In this document: positions 53,291 through 61,856 of the stretch, piece after piece | Position numbering within the stretch: the first letter of the stretch is position 1 | Layout of the letters: every line of letters starts with the position of its first letter | Assembly: GCF_004208535.1 (NCBI RefSeq) | Contig: NZ_SGIS01000014.1 | Coordinates: 44,503-108,502 of the forward strand | Length of the DNA stretch: 64,000 nt | Reading direction: 5' to 3' | DNA from: Sphingomonas populi | Lineage (GTDB): Bacteria > Pseudomonadota > Alphaproteobacteria > Sphingomonadales > Sphingomonadaceae | Translations under genes and position numbers: made by a program | The notes under the pieces: model-generated | Database searches by the model: none | Seen by the model: only the letters and a program-made list of their open reading frames with translations | Told to the model about the DNA's origin: nothing

Positions 53291-54448
53291 GTGGCGAGTC
53301 AAGATTTCACGATCCGGCCGATCCAGAGCAAGGCGGATCGCAAGGCATTCATCGAACTGCCGTTCCGGCTTTATGCCAACGACCCGAACTGGGTGCCGCC
53401 GCTGAAGGGCGAAGCGCTCGGATTGATCACGCCAGAAAAGAACGGCTGGTTCAGCCACGCCAAGGCGCAACTGTTCCTCGCCGAGCGCGGCGGCGCGGTG
53501 GTCGGCCGCGTTTCGGCGCATATCGACACGCTCGCGCTGGAAATGCCGAGCGATCAGGGCTTCGGCCCGGGCTGCGGCCAGTTCGGGCTGCTCGAAGCCG
53601 AAGACGGCGAAGTCGCCGCAGCCCTCATCAAGGCTGCCGAGGATTGGCTGCGCGGCCAGGGCATGAACCGCGTGCTCGGGCCGATCAGCATGTCGATCTG
53701 GGAAGAGCCGGGTCTGCTGATCCAGGGCTATGATCATCCGCCGACGATCATGATGGGCCATGCCAAGCCCGAATATCGCGGCTGGATCGAAGGCGCCGGC
53801 TATCACCCGGTCAAGCAGTTGCTGACCTACGAGCTGGATATCCGCAAGGAATTCCCGCCGCTCGTCCAGCGGATCATCAAATCGGGCGAGAAGAACCCGC
53901 GCATCGTCGTGCGCGAGGTCAACAAGAAGAAGTTCGACGAGGAAGCGGCGATCATCCTCGCCATCCTCAACGATGCATGGTCGGACAATTGGGGCTTCGT
54001 TCCGCTCACCCCGCCCGAGATCAAGGACGTCGGCGTCAAGCTGAAGCCGATCGTGTTCAACGACCTCATCCGAATCGCCGAACTCGACGGCAAGCCGGTC
54101 GCCTTCATGATCACGCTGCCCGATCTCAACGAGGCGATCACGCCGTTCAAGGGCAACCTGTTCCCGTTCAACGTCTTCAAACTGCTGTGGTGGCTGCGCA
54201 AGCCCAAGGTGAGGACGATGCGCGTGCCGTTGATGGGCGTGGTCAAGGAGTTGCAGGCCTCGCGCATGGCGAGCCAATTGGCCTTCATGATGATCGAATA
54301 TATCCGTCGTACCTCGGTCGCCAATTACGGCTCGACGCGGAGTGAGATCGGCTGGATTCTGGACGACAATCAGGGGATGCGGTCGATCGCGACAACGATC
54401 AACTGCGAGATCAACAAGGTCTATCAGGTCTACGAAAAGGCGCTTTGA
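53291..54448 (+). CDS. bcerS: GNAT-fold protein, probable bacterial ceramide synthase
   Basis: A 385-residue soluble protein opening with FTIRPIQSKADRKAFIELPF and RLYANDPNWVPPLKGE, then a GNAT-like core (AERGGAVVGRVSAHIDTL; LRGQGMNRVLGPISMSIWEE; SDNWGFVPLTPPEIK). This architecture matches the family to which Caulobacter bCerS (N-acylation of the sphingoid base) belongs; other members are annotated only as N-acetyltransferases. Its position about 6 kb from spt in the same region supports the assignment. GTG was chosen because GAGAGG is 10 bases upstream. Confidence 0.75.
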   Translation: MASQDFTIRPIQSKADRKAFIELPFRLYANDPNWVPPLKGEALGLITPEKNGWFSHAKAQLFLAERGGAVVGRVSAHIDTLALEMPSDQGFGPGCGQFGLLEAEDGEVAAALIKAAEDWLRGQGMNRVLGPISMSIWEEPGLLIQGYDHPPTIMMGHAKPEYRGWIEGAGYHPVKQLLTYELDIRKEFPPLVQRIIKSGEKNPRIVVREVNKKKFDEEAAIILAILNDAWSDNWGFVPLTPPEIKDVGVKLKPIVFNDLIRIAELDGKPVAFMITLPDLNEAITPFKGNLFPFNVFKLLWWLRKPKVRTMRVPLMGVVKELQASRMASQLAFMMIEYIRRTSVANYGSTRSEIGWILDDNQGMRSIATTINCEINKVYQVYEKAL

Positions 54449-54459
54449 GCCGGCGAGAC

Positions 54460-54487
54460 GCGGCGCGCGGACAGTGCCGCGCGCCGC
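54460..54487. terminator. hairpin between convergent genes
   Basis: A perfect 11-bp stem GCGGCGCGCGG/CCGCGCGCCGC with a 6-base loop, between the ceramide-synthase candidate and the convergent small secreted-protein gene. No T run. Confidence 0.55.
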
Positions 54488-54504
54488 AGCGACCCCGATC
54501 GGGT

Positions 54505-54762
54505 TCAGTTCTTCGCGAGCGGATCGGTTCCGGTCAGATCGATCCAGTCCTTGCGCGTGTGGCATTCCTTGCGCGGAATGAGCGAGCCGGTGATTGTGTC
54601 GATCACGCAATAGCGGGTCTCGCGTTTGGCGGGCGTGGTGGCGATCGGCGCGGTGCTGACTTCGATACGGGCGCCTTCCGGGGTGCCCGTGGGAGCGGCG
54701 ATCGACGGTGAGGCGAGGAGCGCGGACGAGGCGACGGCGGCGAACAGGATGGTCTTCAACAT
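54505..54762 (-). CDS. small secreted two-cysteine protein
   Basis: An 85-residue protein with signal peptide (MLKTILFAAVASSALLASPS, cleavage after AA about residue 23) and a conserved-looking segment RYCVIDTITGSLIPRKECHT with two cysteines 14 apart, a pattern recurring in many sphingomonad secreted proteins of unknown role. GGAG lies 9 bases upstream of the ATG; an upstream in-frame start would destroy the signal peptide. Probably a periplasmic disulfide-bonded protein. Confidence 0.75.
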   Translation of the reverse strand: MLKTILFAAVASSALLASPSIAAPTGTPEGARIEVSTAPIATTPAKRETRYCVIDTITGSLIPRKECHTRKDWIDLTGTDPLAKN

Positions 54763-54937
54763 GGCGTAATCTCCGATGGCAAGCGGCTCGTTGCGCCGCG
54801 CCAAGGGTATTGCATCCACCGTGCCAGTTTTCTTTATCCCATGAAATCAACACTATAGAAAAATACACGATTGGCCACACGCGGCATACCGAACCAACAC
54901 ACCGGATAATACGCCAAGCTCTGGCGAAATATCCCGA

Positions 54938-55729
54938 TCAAAAAAGCCGGGAGATTCCGAGATAGAGTTCAGCGTCCGGCGTGTCGTGATTGAGCCCGGC
55001 GATACCACCGATATCGAGTTGCATCGTCTTGCTGACCATCCACCCCAGCGACAGCGCGCCGAACGTCTGAGTGGTCTTTTGCTCGGGATCGTCGTCGCGC
55101 AGCACCTGCGCTTCGATGGTGGCGGTCAGCGCCTTGGTCAGTTCAACGCCGAGACCGAGCGTGCCGCTCGCCGCGAAATGGCGACCGTGCCCATCTTTAC
55201 CGACGGCAGCCTCGACTTCTGGAGTGACTTGCACCTTGAGCGTCTCGTTCAGTTCGTAGGAGACGGGTGCCGTCATTCCCGCTCCCCAATCCCCGAAGCC
55301 GACCGGCATCCGCCCGACCGGGACGATCACGAACGGGCGCACGGCGGCGGACAGGCCCTTGCCGTCCGGGTTCTGGAGATTGACCTTTACGCCCAGCGTT
55401 ACGTCGCCGGTGCGGCCCCTGCTCTCGACCGCGCCGCTCGCGGTGTCGCGGGTGCGGACGTGACCGTAGGGCGTCCAGCCGATCTGGGCTTCGATCGTAT
55501 TGGTCAGTCCGACGCGCACCAACGTATCGCCGATCAGCACGGTGTCGGTGCGGCCGTCCGAATCCTTTTCGAGCGTCCAGTCGGCGAGCGCGGTTTCGAC
55601 CGAGACGTGGCCGGGTGCGATCGTGCAGGCGGGGCGGCCGAGATCGGGGCGCGACGGGCAATAGTCGCGCTCTTCGGCGAACGCGGGCGTGGCGGCGAGC
55701 ATTGCCGCCAGAAACAGGATGTTGCGCAT
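54938..55729 (-). CDS. outer-membrane beta-barrel protein (MetA-pathway/transporter-like)
   Basis: A 263-residue protein with signal peptide (MRNILFLAAMLAATPAFA) and alternating beta-strand pattern ending in F. The C-terminal half (VPVGRMPVGFGDWGAGMTAP; LGLGVELTKALTATIEAQVL; LSLGWMVSKTMQLDIGGIAG) fits the PF13557-type putative outer-membrane transporters. Two cysteines lie after the signal (DYCPSRPDLGRPAC). Substrate unknown. It is followed on the same strand by the small secreted-protein gene after about 175 bases. Confidence 0.78.
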   Translation of the reverse strand: MRNILFLAAMLAATPAFAEERDYCPSRPDLGRPACTIAPGHVSVETALADWTLEKDSDGRTDTVLIGDTLVRVGLTNTIEAQIGWTPYGHVRTRDTASGAVESRGRTGDVTLGVKVNLQNPDGKGLSAAVRPFVIVPVGRMPVGFGDWGAGMTAPVSYELNETLKVQVTPEVEAAVGKDGHGRHFAASGTLGLGVELTKALTATIEAQVLRDDDPEQKTTQTFGALSLGWMVSKTMQLDIGGIAGLNHDTPDAELYLGISRLF

Positions 55730-55774
55730 GATGTCCCCTTTTCATGCGCAACCCCGGACTGTCGGTTCCGTTCC

Positions 55775-56479
55775 TTAGCGGACGCGCGGGCCGCCGAAGG
55801 GAAGCGGCGGCGGCGGACGGCGGTCGCGGCGCGGGAGCTGCGCCTGATAGGCGTGGCCGCAATGCGCGACGCAATAGGGGAAACCGGGGTTCACCTTGTC
55901 GCCGCAGAAGTGGAAATCGGGCTCGCCGGGGTGGCCGAGCGGCCATTTGCAGATGCGGTCGCTGAGATCGAGCAGCGTCGTCTTGCCGGCCATGTCGGCC
56001 GAAGGCTTGGCCGGAACGAGGCGACGTGGCGGCGCGGGCGTGATCGGCGCCTGCTGCTCGCCGGGCGACTGGCGCAGGAAGCCGCCGGGGCCGACCGAAC
56101 GCAGGATCGGCTGCGGGGGTGCTACCGGCGCGGGTGCGGCGACCGGCGCGTCTGAAATTTCAGCATCCTCGTCCTCATCGGCTTCGAAAACCGGGTCGGC
56201 GGGCGGCGCGGCGACGACTTCGACCGGCTTGGAGACCTCGGGCAGTGCGGCGACGACCGGCTTGGGCGCGGCGGGTTCGACGACGGGCTTGGCGGCGACC
56301 TCCACCGCGACCTCGTTAGGCTTCACCGGCGACGGGCGCGATTGCAGGCCGAGTCGATGCGCCTTGCCGATCACCGCGTTGCGGCTGACCTGCCCGAGTG
56401 CCTCGGCGATCTGGCTGGCGGTCTGGCCGTCTTCCCACATCTTTCTTAACGTATCGATCCGTTCGTCGGTCCAGGCCAT
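55775..56479 (-). CDS. gcrA: GcrA-family cell-cycle regulator
   Basis: A 234-residue protein with the GcrA N-terminal HTH-like domain (MAWTDERIDTLRKMWEDGQT with ASQIAEALGQVSRNAVIGKAHRLGL), a long Ala/Pro/Glu/Val-rich linker (about 50-165), and the conserved C-terminal sigma-binding region (ICKWPLGHPGEPDFHFCGDK then YCVAHCGHAYQ). GcrA works with sigma70 at promoters carrying CcrM-methylated GANTC in alphaproteobacteria. It is divergent from the ABC permease across 63 bases. Confidence 0.95.
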   Translation of the reverse strand: MAWTDERIDTLRKMWEDGQTASQIAEALGQVSRNAVIGKAHRLGLQSRPSPVKPNEVAVEVAAKPVVEPAAPKPVVAALPEVSKPVEVVAAPPADPVFEADEDEDAEISDAPVAAPAPVAPPQPILRSVGPGGFLRQSPGEQQAPITPAPPRRLVPAKPSADMAGKTTLLDLSDRICKWPLGHPGEPDFHFCGDKVNPGFPYCVAHCGHAYQAQLPRRDRRPPPPLPFGGPRVR

Positions 56480-56542
56480 GAAATCTATCTTCCCTACGTG
56501 CCGGGTTGCGGGCAGTGGCGGCAGCGACTAACCGATCGCGCC

Positions 56543-57397
56543 ATGAGCAGCCACCCCCCATCCGGCGAAATCCAGTCGGCGGTTCGCAACGCTCCCGGCG
56601 TTCCCGTCATCAAGGACGTGAACTGGGGCGGCCTGCGAACGCTCTATATCAAGGAGGTGCGGCGTTTCTTCAAGGTCCACCTGCAGACGATCTGGGCGCC
56701 GGCGATTACGACGCTGCTGTTCCTGATCGTCTTTACGATCGCGACCGGCGCGAAACGGCCGGTGCAGGTCGGCGGAATCGACATCCCCTTCGCCGATTTC
56801 ATCGCGCCGGGACTCATCATCAGCCAGGGCATGATGGGGCCGGCGTTCGCCAATGCCAGCTTCTCGCTGCTCGCCGGCAAGATCCAGGGCACGATCGTCG
56901 ATTATCTGATGCCGCCACTCTCGACGCTGGAGGTGCTCGCCGCGCTGCTCGGCGGCGCGATGACGCGCGCGTTCCTCGTCGGCTTCGTAGTGTGGTGTGC
57001 GATGCTGCTCTATCCGGGCGTGCATGTGATGCCCTTGCATCCGCTCGCGGTGTTGTGGTTCGGCTTCCTCGGCGCTTTGTTCCTGTCGCTGCTCGGCGTG
57101 CTGACCTCGATCTGGGCGCAGAAGTTCGATCATGCCGCCGCCGTCACCAATTTCGTGGTGGCGCCGCTGTCGCTGCTGTCGGGCACCTTCTACTCGGTCG
57201 ATCGGCTCGCGCCGGCGTTCCGCGCGTTCAGCCACGCCAACCCGTTCTTCTACATCATCTCGGGCTTCCGCTACGGCTTCCTCGGCAGCGCCGACTCGCC
57301 GGTGCTGATCGGCAGCATTGTCGTGCTGGGCGTCGACATTGTGCTGTTCGTATTGTGCTATCAATTGCTGGCGCGCGGCTGGCGGCTGAAAAGCTGA
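56543..57397 (+). CDS. ABC-2 type transporter permease
   Basis: A 284-residue inner-membrane protein with six hydrophobic helices: N-terminal LYIKEVRRFFKVHLQTIWAP leading into TM1, PFADFIAPGLIISQGMMGPA, and NFVVAPLSLLSGTFYSVDRL with FYIISGFRYGFLG typical of ABC-2 permeases exporting drugs or polysaccharide. The ATPase partner is not adjacent, so it is probably encoded elsewhere. The ATG at MSSHPPSGEIQ gives the usual short cytoplasmic N-terminus. Substrate unknown. Confidence 0.9.
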   Translation: MSSHPPSGEIQSAVRNAPGVPVIKDVNWGGLRTLYIKEVRRFFKVHLQTIWAPAITTLLFLIVFTIATGAKRPVQVGGIDIPFADFIAPGLIISQGMMGPAFANASFSLLAGKIQGTIVDYLMPPLSTLEVLAALLGGAMTRAFLVGFVVWCAMLLYPGVHVMPLHPLAVLWFGFLGALFLSLLGVLTSIWAQKFDHAAAVTNFVVAPLSLLSGTFYSVDRLAPAFRAFSHANPFFYIISGFRYGFLGSADSPVLIGSIVVLGVDIVLFVLCYQLLARGWRLKS

Positions 57398-57420
57398 AGC
57401 GCACTGGCAGTACCCCCACC

Positions 57421-57563
57421 CGTTCGTGCTGAGTAGGGATCGAGTAGGCGCTTGCGCCGTATCGAGAGCCCGTATCGAAGCACAGGTGGCGCTCGGGGCC
57501 TGTCCTTCGATACACTACCTCGATACGCCCTTCGGGCTACTCGGCAGTTACTCAGGACGAACG
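57421..57563. repeat. long imperfect inverted repeat (CGTTCGTGCTGAGTA ends)
   Basis: Arms CGTTCGTGCTGAGTA (57421-57435) and TACTCAGGACGAACG (57549-57563) match at 14 of 15 positions and enclose further stems (GGCGCTTGCGCC; CGCCCTTCGGGC-like). Same family as 7209-7326. It lies between the ABC permease and the convergent LysM gene. Confidence 0.8.
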
Positions 57564-57596
57564 GAGCGACTTGAGTCCAAGCCGGCAAGAAGCCGG

Positions 57597-58259
57597 TCAG
57601 GCCGGCTTGCGGAACACCGGATTGCGATAGAGCGTCAGGCCGAGCTTGCCGTCGCGCGGATAGAGCGCGCGATGGACGCGGTTCGACTGGTTGCCGCCCA
57701 GCACGAGCAATTTCGCGCCCTGATCGTCGAGCAGATACGAGACGTGGCCGAGCACCTTGCCGCCCACGATCCGCTCCCACACCACGACGCTGCCGCGCTT
57801 GGGCGACGGATCTTCGACGCCCCAGCCCCGCCAATCGAGCGCCCACGCCGAGTCGGTGCCCTTCTTGCCTGCGTTCACCATGCACCAGTTGACGAAGGCC
57901 GAGCACCAGGCGGTGTTGTCGTCGTTGCGTTGCGCCGCGCTCAAGCCTTTGCAGGTCGCGAGATATTCGACGATGCGAGGGTTGCTGCCCGGATTGAACT
58001 CGGCGACGCCGGCATCCTCCTCGCGCAAGGCGAGCGAAAGCCACAGTGGATCGCCGTCGGCGGCGGTTTCGGTCGCGGCACCGACCAACAGCGCGCTCCG
58101 GTCGCTGCCGTCAGGAAGAACGATCTGCTGGCCCGACCGAATCAGGTTGGGATTGGTGATCTGCGGGTTCAAGGCGAGCAAGTCGTTGACACCTATGTTC
58201 AAACCGCGCGCGATGCTGCCGAGAGTATCGCCGGGACGAACGGTGTAAATCTTCTTCAT
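57597..58259 (-). CDS. LysM plus CHAP-like (TIGR02594-type) protein
   Basis: A 220-residue protein with an N-terminal LysM (residues 3-48, IYTVRPGDTLGSIARGLNIG onward) and a C-terminal NlpC/P60-CHAP-like domain with probable catalytic Cys119 (NTAWCSAFVNWC) and His172 (GHVSYLL). Family members are peptidoglycan-associated hydrolases or related to phage lysis proteins. No signal peptide is visible, so export is unclear. GGGGGAAG lies about 8 bases upstream of the ATG; an upstream in-frame start lacks this. Confidence 0.85.
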   Translation of the reverse strand: MKKIYTVRPGDTLGSIARGLNIGVNDLLALNPQITNPNLIRSGQQIVLPDGSDRSALLVGAATETAADGDPLWLSLALREEDAGVAEFNPGSNPRIVEYLATCKGLSAAQRNDDNTAWCSAFVNWCMVNAGKKGTDSAWALDWRGWGVEDPSPKRGSVVVWERIVGGKVLGHVSYLLDDQGAKLLVLGGNQSNRVHRALYPRDGKLGLTLYRNPVFRKPA

Positions 58260-58425
58260 GAGACTTCCCCCTTTGAGCCAACAGTCCTTTCCATCATGAA
58301 GTATATACTGGCGGCGACATATTCTAGGATGGAATCGACTTGTGCAACGCGGCAGCGACAAAGGACATCGCGCGCGATTATGACGAGGTTGACGCTTACC
58401 AGTCTCGCCAAGTAAATGTCCGCTC

Positions 58426-58458
58426 CGGCGGCCCCTGCACGGGCCGCCGTTTTTGTTT
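58426..58458 (+). terminator. Rho-independent terminator in the argD leader
   Basis: Perfect 9-bp stem CGGCGGCCC/GGGCCGCCG with 6-base loop CTGCAC, followed by TTTTTGTTT. It lies 20 bases before the argD start codon, just ahead of its AGGAG. No plus-strand gene ends nearby, so it may be an attenuator or the 3' end of a small RNA. Confidence 0.85.
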
Positions 58459-58477
58459 CTGCTAGGAGCGCGTCATC

Positions 58478-59671
58478 ATGCCGATCACCCCACTCATGCC
58501 AGTGTACCCGCGCTGCGGCGTGCGCCCGGTGCGAGGCGAGGGCTGCTATTTGATCGGCGAGACTGGCGAGCGGTATCTCGATTTCGCGGCCGGCATCGCG
58601 GTCAACGCGCTCGGCCACGGCCACCCGCATCTCGTCAAGGCGATTGCCGATCAGGCGGCGACGCTGATGCACGTCTCCAACCTCTACGGGTCTCCGCAGG
58701 GCGAGCATCTCGCGCAGCGGATCGTCGACCACAGCTTCGCCGACACGGTGTTCTTCACCAATTCGGGCACCGAGGCGGTGGAATGCGCGATAAAGACCGC
58801 GCGGCGCTATCACTTCGTCAACGGCAACCCCGAGCGCACCACGCTCATCACCTTCAACAATGCCTTTCACGGGCGGACGATGGGGGCGATCAGCGCGACC
58901 AACCAGCCGAAGATGCGCGACGGGTTCGAGCCGCTGCTGCCGGGCTTCGCCTATGCGCCGTTCAACGATCTTGAAGCGGCGCTGGCGCTGATCGACGAGA
59001 CCACCGCCGGCTTCATGGTCGAGACGATCCAGGGCGAAGGCGGCGTGTCCGCCGGTAGCCCCGAGTTCATCCAGGGCTTGCGCAAGGCGTGCGACGAACA
59101 CGGCCTGCTGCTGGTGCTCGACGAGGTGCAGTGCGGCTATGGGCGCACCGGCAAGATGTGGGCCTATGAGCATTACGGCATCACCCCCGATATCATGTCG
59201 GTCGCCAAAGGGATCGGCGGCGGCTTCCCGCTCGGCGCGTGCCTCGCGACCGAGGAAGCGGCGAAGGGCATGGTGTTCGGCACGCATGGATCGACCTATG
59301 GCGGCAACCCGCTGGCGATGGCGGCGGGCGAGGCCGTGCTCGACGTGATGTTGGAGCCGGGCTTCCTGGAGAATGTCACCGCGATGGGCGAGCGGCTGCG
59401 CGGCGCGCTCGAACAGATGATCCCCAATCACGACGGCGTGTTCGACAGCGTGCGCGGCAAGGGGCTGATGCTCGGTATCAAGCTCAAGGACGCGGCGATC
59501 GCGCGCGATTTCGTCGCGCATGCCCGCGACAATCACGGGCTGCTGACCGTGTCGGCGGGCGAGAACGTGGTGCGCGTGCTGCCGCCGCTGGTGATCGAGG
59601 ACAGCCATATCGCCGAGGCGATCGAGAAATTGAGCGAGGCGGCGCGGAGTTACGCGCCGGTCGCGGCGTGA
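58478..59671 (+). CDS. argD: acetylornithine aminotransferase
   Basis: A 397-residue class-III PLP aminotransferase of arginine synthesis. PLP Lys244 in SVAKGIGGGFPLGA, with FTNSGTEAVECAIK binding the phosphate and LVLDEVQCGYGRTGK carrying the cofactor Asp. It interconverts N-acetylglutamate semialdehyde and N-acetylornithine. AGGAG is 9 bases upstream of the ATG and a strong terminator lies just before that. It is the first gene of an argD-argF unit. Confidence 0.95.
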   Translation: MPITPLMPVYPRCGVRPVRGEGCYLIGETGERYLDFAAGIAVNALGHGHPHLVKAIADQAATLMHVSNLYGSPQGEHLAQRIVDHSFADTVFFTNSGTEAVECAIKTARRYHFVNGNPERTTLITFNNAFHGRTMGAISATNQPKMRDGFEPLLPGFAYAPFNDLEAALALIDETTAGFMVETIQGEGGVSAGSPEFIQGLRKACDEHGLLLVLDEVQCGYGRTGKMWAYEHYGITPDIMSVAKGIGGGFPLGACLATEEAAKGMVFGTHGSTYGGNPLAMAAGEAVLDVMLEPGFLENVTAMGERLRGALEQMIPNHDGVFDSVRGKGLMLGIKLKDAAIARDFVAHARDNHGLLTVSAGENVVRVLPPLVIEDSHIAEAIEKLSEAARSYAPVAA

Positions 59672-59688
59672 GGGGGGCGTTCTTCTTC

Positions 59689-59809
59689 CCCTCTCCCTGC
59701 GGGAGAGGGGCAAGCTGCGTAGCAGCGCGGGGTGAGGGCGATCATCGCCCTATCACCCTCACCCTTCCGGCGCTTCGCGCCTCCCTCCCTCTCCCAATGG
59801 GAGAGGGAA
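59689..59809. repeat. REP-like composite palindrome between argD and argF
   Basis: Begins CCCCTCTCCCTGCGGGAGAGGGG and ends CCCTCTCCCAATGGGAGAGGG, with GGGTGAGGGCGATCATCGCCC-type stems between. The terminal hairpin contains the argF Shine-Dalgarno (GAGAGGG). Same broad family as the CTCCCCTCCC elements. Confidence 0.85.
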
Positions 59810-59810
59810 A

Positions 59811-60731
59811 GTGACTCGCCACTTCCTTAACCTCTCCGATGCCGGTGCCGACGGCATCGCGGCGATGCTGGCCGATGCGCTGGATCGCAAGGCGGCGCGC
59901 AGCGGCTGGCCCAAGGGCAAGGTCGATGCCGATGCGCCGCTCGCGGGCCACACCCTCGCGATGGTGTTCGAGAAGAACTCCACCCGCACCCGTGTCAGTT
60001 TCGACATGGCGATCCGGCAGCTTGGCGGGTCGTCGATCGTGCTCGACAGTGGCACCACGCAGCTCGGGCGTGGCGAGACGGTGGCGGATACGGCGCGCGT
60101 CCTGTCGGGCTATTGCGACGCGATCATGCTGCGCACCGACGATCACGCCAAGGTCGAGGAAATGGCGCGGCATGCCAGTGTGCCGGTCATCAACGGCCTC
60201 ACCGATGCATCGCATCCCTGCCAGATCATGGCCGACCTGCTGACGATCCTCGAAAGCGGCAAGTCTTTGCCCGGTCTCAAGGTGGCGTGGCTGGGCGACG
60301 GCAACAACGTGCTTGCCTCGATCATGGAAGCGGCGGGGCTGATGCAGTTCGACGTGGTGGCGGCGTGTCCGCAGGGTTTCATGCCACCGGAACGCGACGT
60401 TGCGCTTGGGCTCGGGCGTGCGCGCGTGGTCGGCGATCCGCGCGAGGCGGCTGAGGGTGCCGACATCATCGTCACCGATACGTGGATCTCGATGGGCCAG
60501 GCGCATGCCGAGACCAAGCTCGCCGCGATGATGCCGTTTCAGGTCACGCAAGAGCTGATGGCGCGCGCCAAGCCCGATGCGAAGTTCCTCCATTGCCTGC
60601 CAGCACACCGCGGCGAGGAAGTGACCGACGCGGTGATCGACGGCCCGCAATCGCTGATCTGGCCCGAGGCGGAGAACCGGCTGCACGCGCAGAAATCGGT
60701 GCTGCGCTGGTGCTTCGGGCAGATTGGTTGA
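59811..60731 (+). CDS. argF: ornithine carbamoyltransferase
   Basis: A 306-residue transcarbamoylase forming citrulline from ornithine and carbamoyl phosphate. STRTR (57-61) binds carbamoyl phosphate, [12 protein letters not shown] and [11 protein letters not shown] complete the active site, and WISMGQ (SMG loop) binds ornithine. It starts from GTG, 3 bases after GAGAGGG, which is the 3' arm of a REP hairpin. It follows argD, with a palindromic repeat in between; hslO follows after another repeat. Confidence 0.95.
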   Translation: MTRHFLNLSDAGADGIAAMLADALDRKAARSGWPKGKVDADAPLAGHTLAMVFEKNSTRTRVSFDMAIRQLGGSSIVLDSGTTQLGRGETVADTARVLSGYCDAIMLRTDDHAKVEEMARHASVPVINGLTDASHPCQIMADLLTILESGKSLPGLKVAWLGDGNNVLASIMEAAGLMQFDVVAACPQGFMPPERDVALGLGRARVVGDPREAAEGADIIVTDTWISMGQAHAETKLAAMMPFQVTQELMARAKPDAKFLHCLPAHRGEEVTDAVIDGPQSLIWPEAENRLHAQKSVLRWCFGQIG

Positions 60732-60766
60732 TCGCGGGGGATCGGTCCCCCACATTTGCGTCTTTC

Positions 60767-60846
60767 CCGTTCCCCCGCGAAAGCGGGGGTCCAGAGCAAC
60801 GAGCGCCGCGCTGCTTGGCTCTGGACCCCCGCCTTCGCGGGGGAAC
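60767..60846. repeat. 80-nt long-armed palindrome (GTTCCCCCGCGAAAGC family), copy 2
   Basis: Nearly identical to 20281-20362: same arms and a loop of CAACGAGCGCCGCGCTGCTT against AACGAACGCCGCGCTGCTTG in copy 1. It lies between argF and hslO. Confidence 0.9.
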
Positions 60847-60865
60847 AGCTTCATGAAAGACGTTG

Positions 60866-61768
60866 ATGCCTGACACCTCCCCCGATCTCGATCTCGCGCT
60901 GGGTTTCACCATTCCCGGGCGCCATGCGCGCGGGCGCGTGGTGCGGCTTGGCCCGGTGGTCGATCGCATCCTCTCCGCGCACGCCTACCCTGCCCCGATC
61001 GAGGCTTTGCTTGCCGAGGCGCTGACGCTGACCGCGCTGATCGGCTCGACGCTGAAAGATGCGGGCGGCCAGCTCACGCTGCAGGCGCAGACCGACAACG
61101 GCATCGTCAGCTTGCTGGTGTGCGATTATCGCGGCGGCGAGCTGCGCGGCTATGTGCAATTTGACGCCGGCCGGCTCGCCGATGCGCCAATCGCGCCGAG
61201 CCTGTTCGCGCTGTTCGGCGCGGGCTATCTCGCGATCACCTTCGATCAGGCGACCACCGGCGAGCGCTATCAGGGCATCGTGCCGCTCGACGGCGAATCG
61301 CTTGCCGATGCGGCCTCTGCCTATTTCCTCCAGTCCGAGCAGATCCCGACGCTGATCCGGCTCGGCATCGCGCCGGGCAACCGCGTGACGGGCGGGCTGT
61401 TCCTCCAGCATCTGCCCGAGGGCGAGGAGGGCCGCGAGCGGCTGCATGTGCGGCAGAACCATCCCGAATGGGAGCATGTCGCGGTGCTGGGCGCGACGAT
61501 GGGCGCCGACGAACTGACCGACACCGCTTTGCCCCTCGAAACGCTGGTGTGGCGGCTGTTCAACGAGGAACCCGAAGTCCGCATCCTCGCGCGCCAGCCG
61601 ATCGTGCGCGGCTGCCGGTGTTCGCCAGACTATATCGCGCAGGTGCTCGCCAAGTTTCCCGAAGAGGATCAGCGCGAGATGGCCGACGACTCGGGCGTCA
61701 TCACCGTCGATTGCGCGTTTTGCGCGCAGAAATTCCCCGTATCGGTCGGGAATCGTTGCGAGTCCTGA
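60866..61768 (+). CDS. hslO: Hsp33 redox-regulated chaperone
   Basis: A 300-residue holdase activated by oxidative unfolding. The N-terminal domain has GRVVRLGPVVDRILSAHAYP and the linker is followed by the zinc-binding cysteines CRC (GCRCSPDYIAQVL) and CAFC (VDCAFCAQKF); oxidation releases zinc and exposes the substrate site. A TTG one codon upstream is an alternative start. It shares direction with argD-argF, separated from argF by a repeat, so co-transcription is uncertain. Confidence 0.94.
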   Translation: MPDTSPDLDLALGFTIPGRHARGRVVRLGPVVDRILSAHAYPAPIEALLAEALTLTALIGSTLKDAGGQLTLQAQTDNGIVSLLVCDYRGGELRGYVQFDAGRLADAPIAPSLFALFGAGYLAITFDQATTGERYQGIVPLDGESLADAASAYFLQSEQIPTLIRLGIAPGNRVTGGLFLQHLPEGEEGRERLHVRQNHPEWEHVAVLGATMGADELTDTALPLETLVWRLFNEEPEVRILARQPIVRGCRCSPDYIAQVLAKFPEEDQREMADDSGVITVDCAFCAQKFPVSVGNRCES

Positions 61769-61856
61769 ACGACATTGAATCCCGCCACAGAATCCCCCAC
61801 ATTCTGTACCAAGCGGTTGCGCCCGCAGTGGGTAGGGCGCGGACTTGGGGATACGA

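Noticed and set aside
58296..58415. 39-residue plus-strand frame (MKYILAATYSRMEST...) before the argD terminator
   Set aside because: No ribosome site and no run of Arg codons just before the stem as attenuation would need; kept only as a note in the argD-leader finding.
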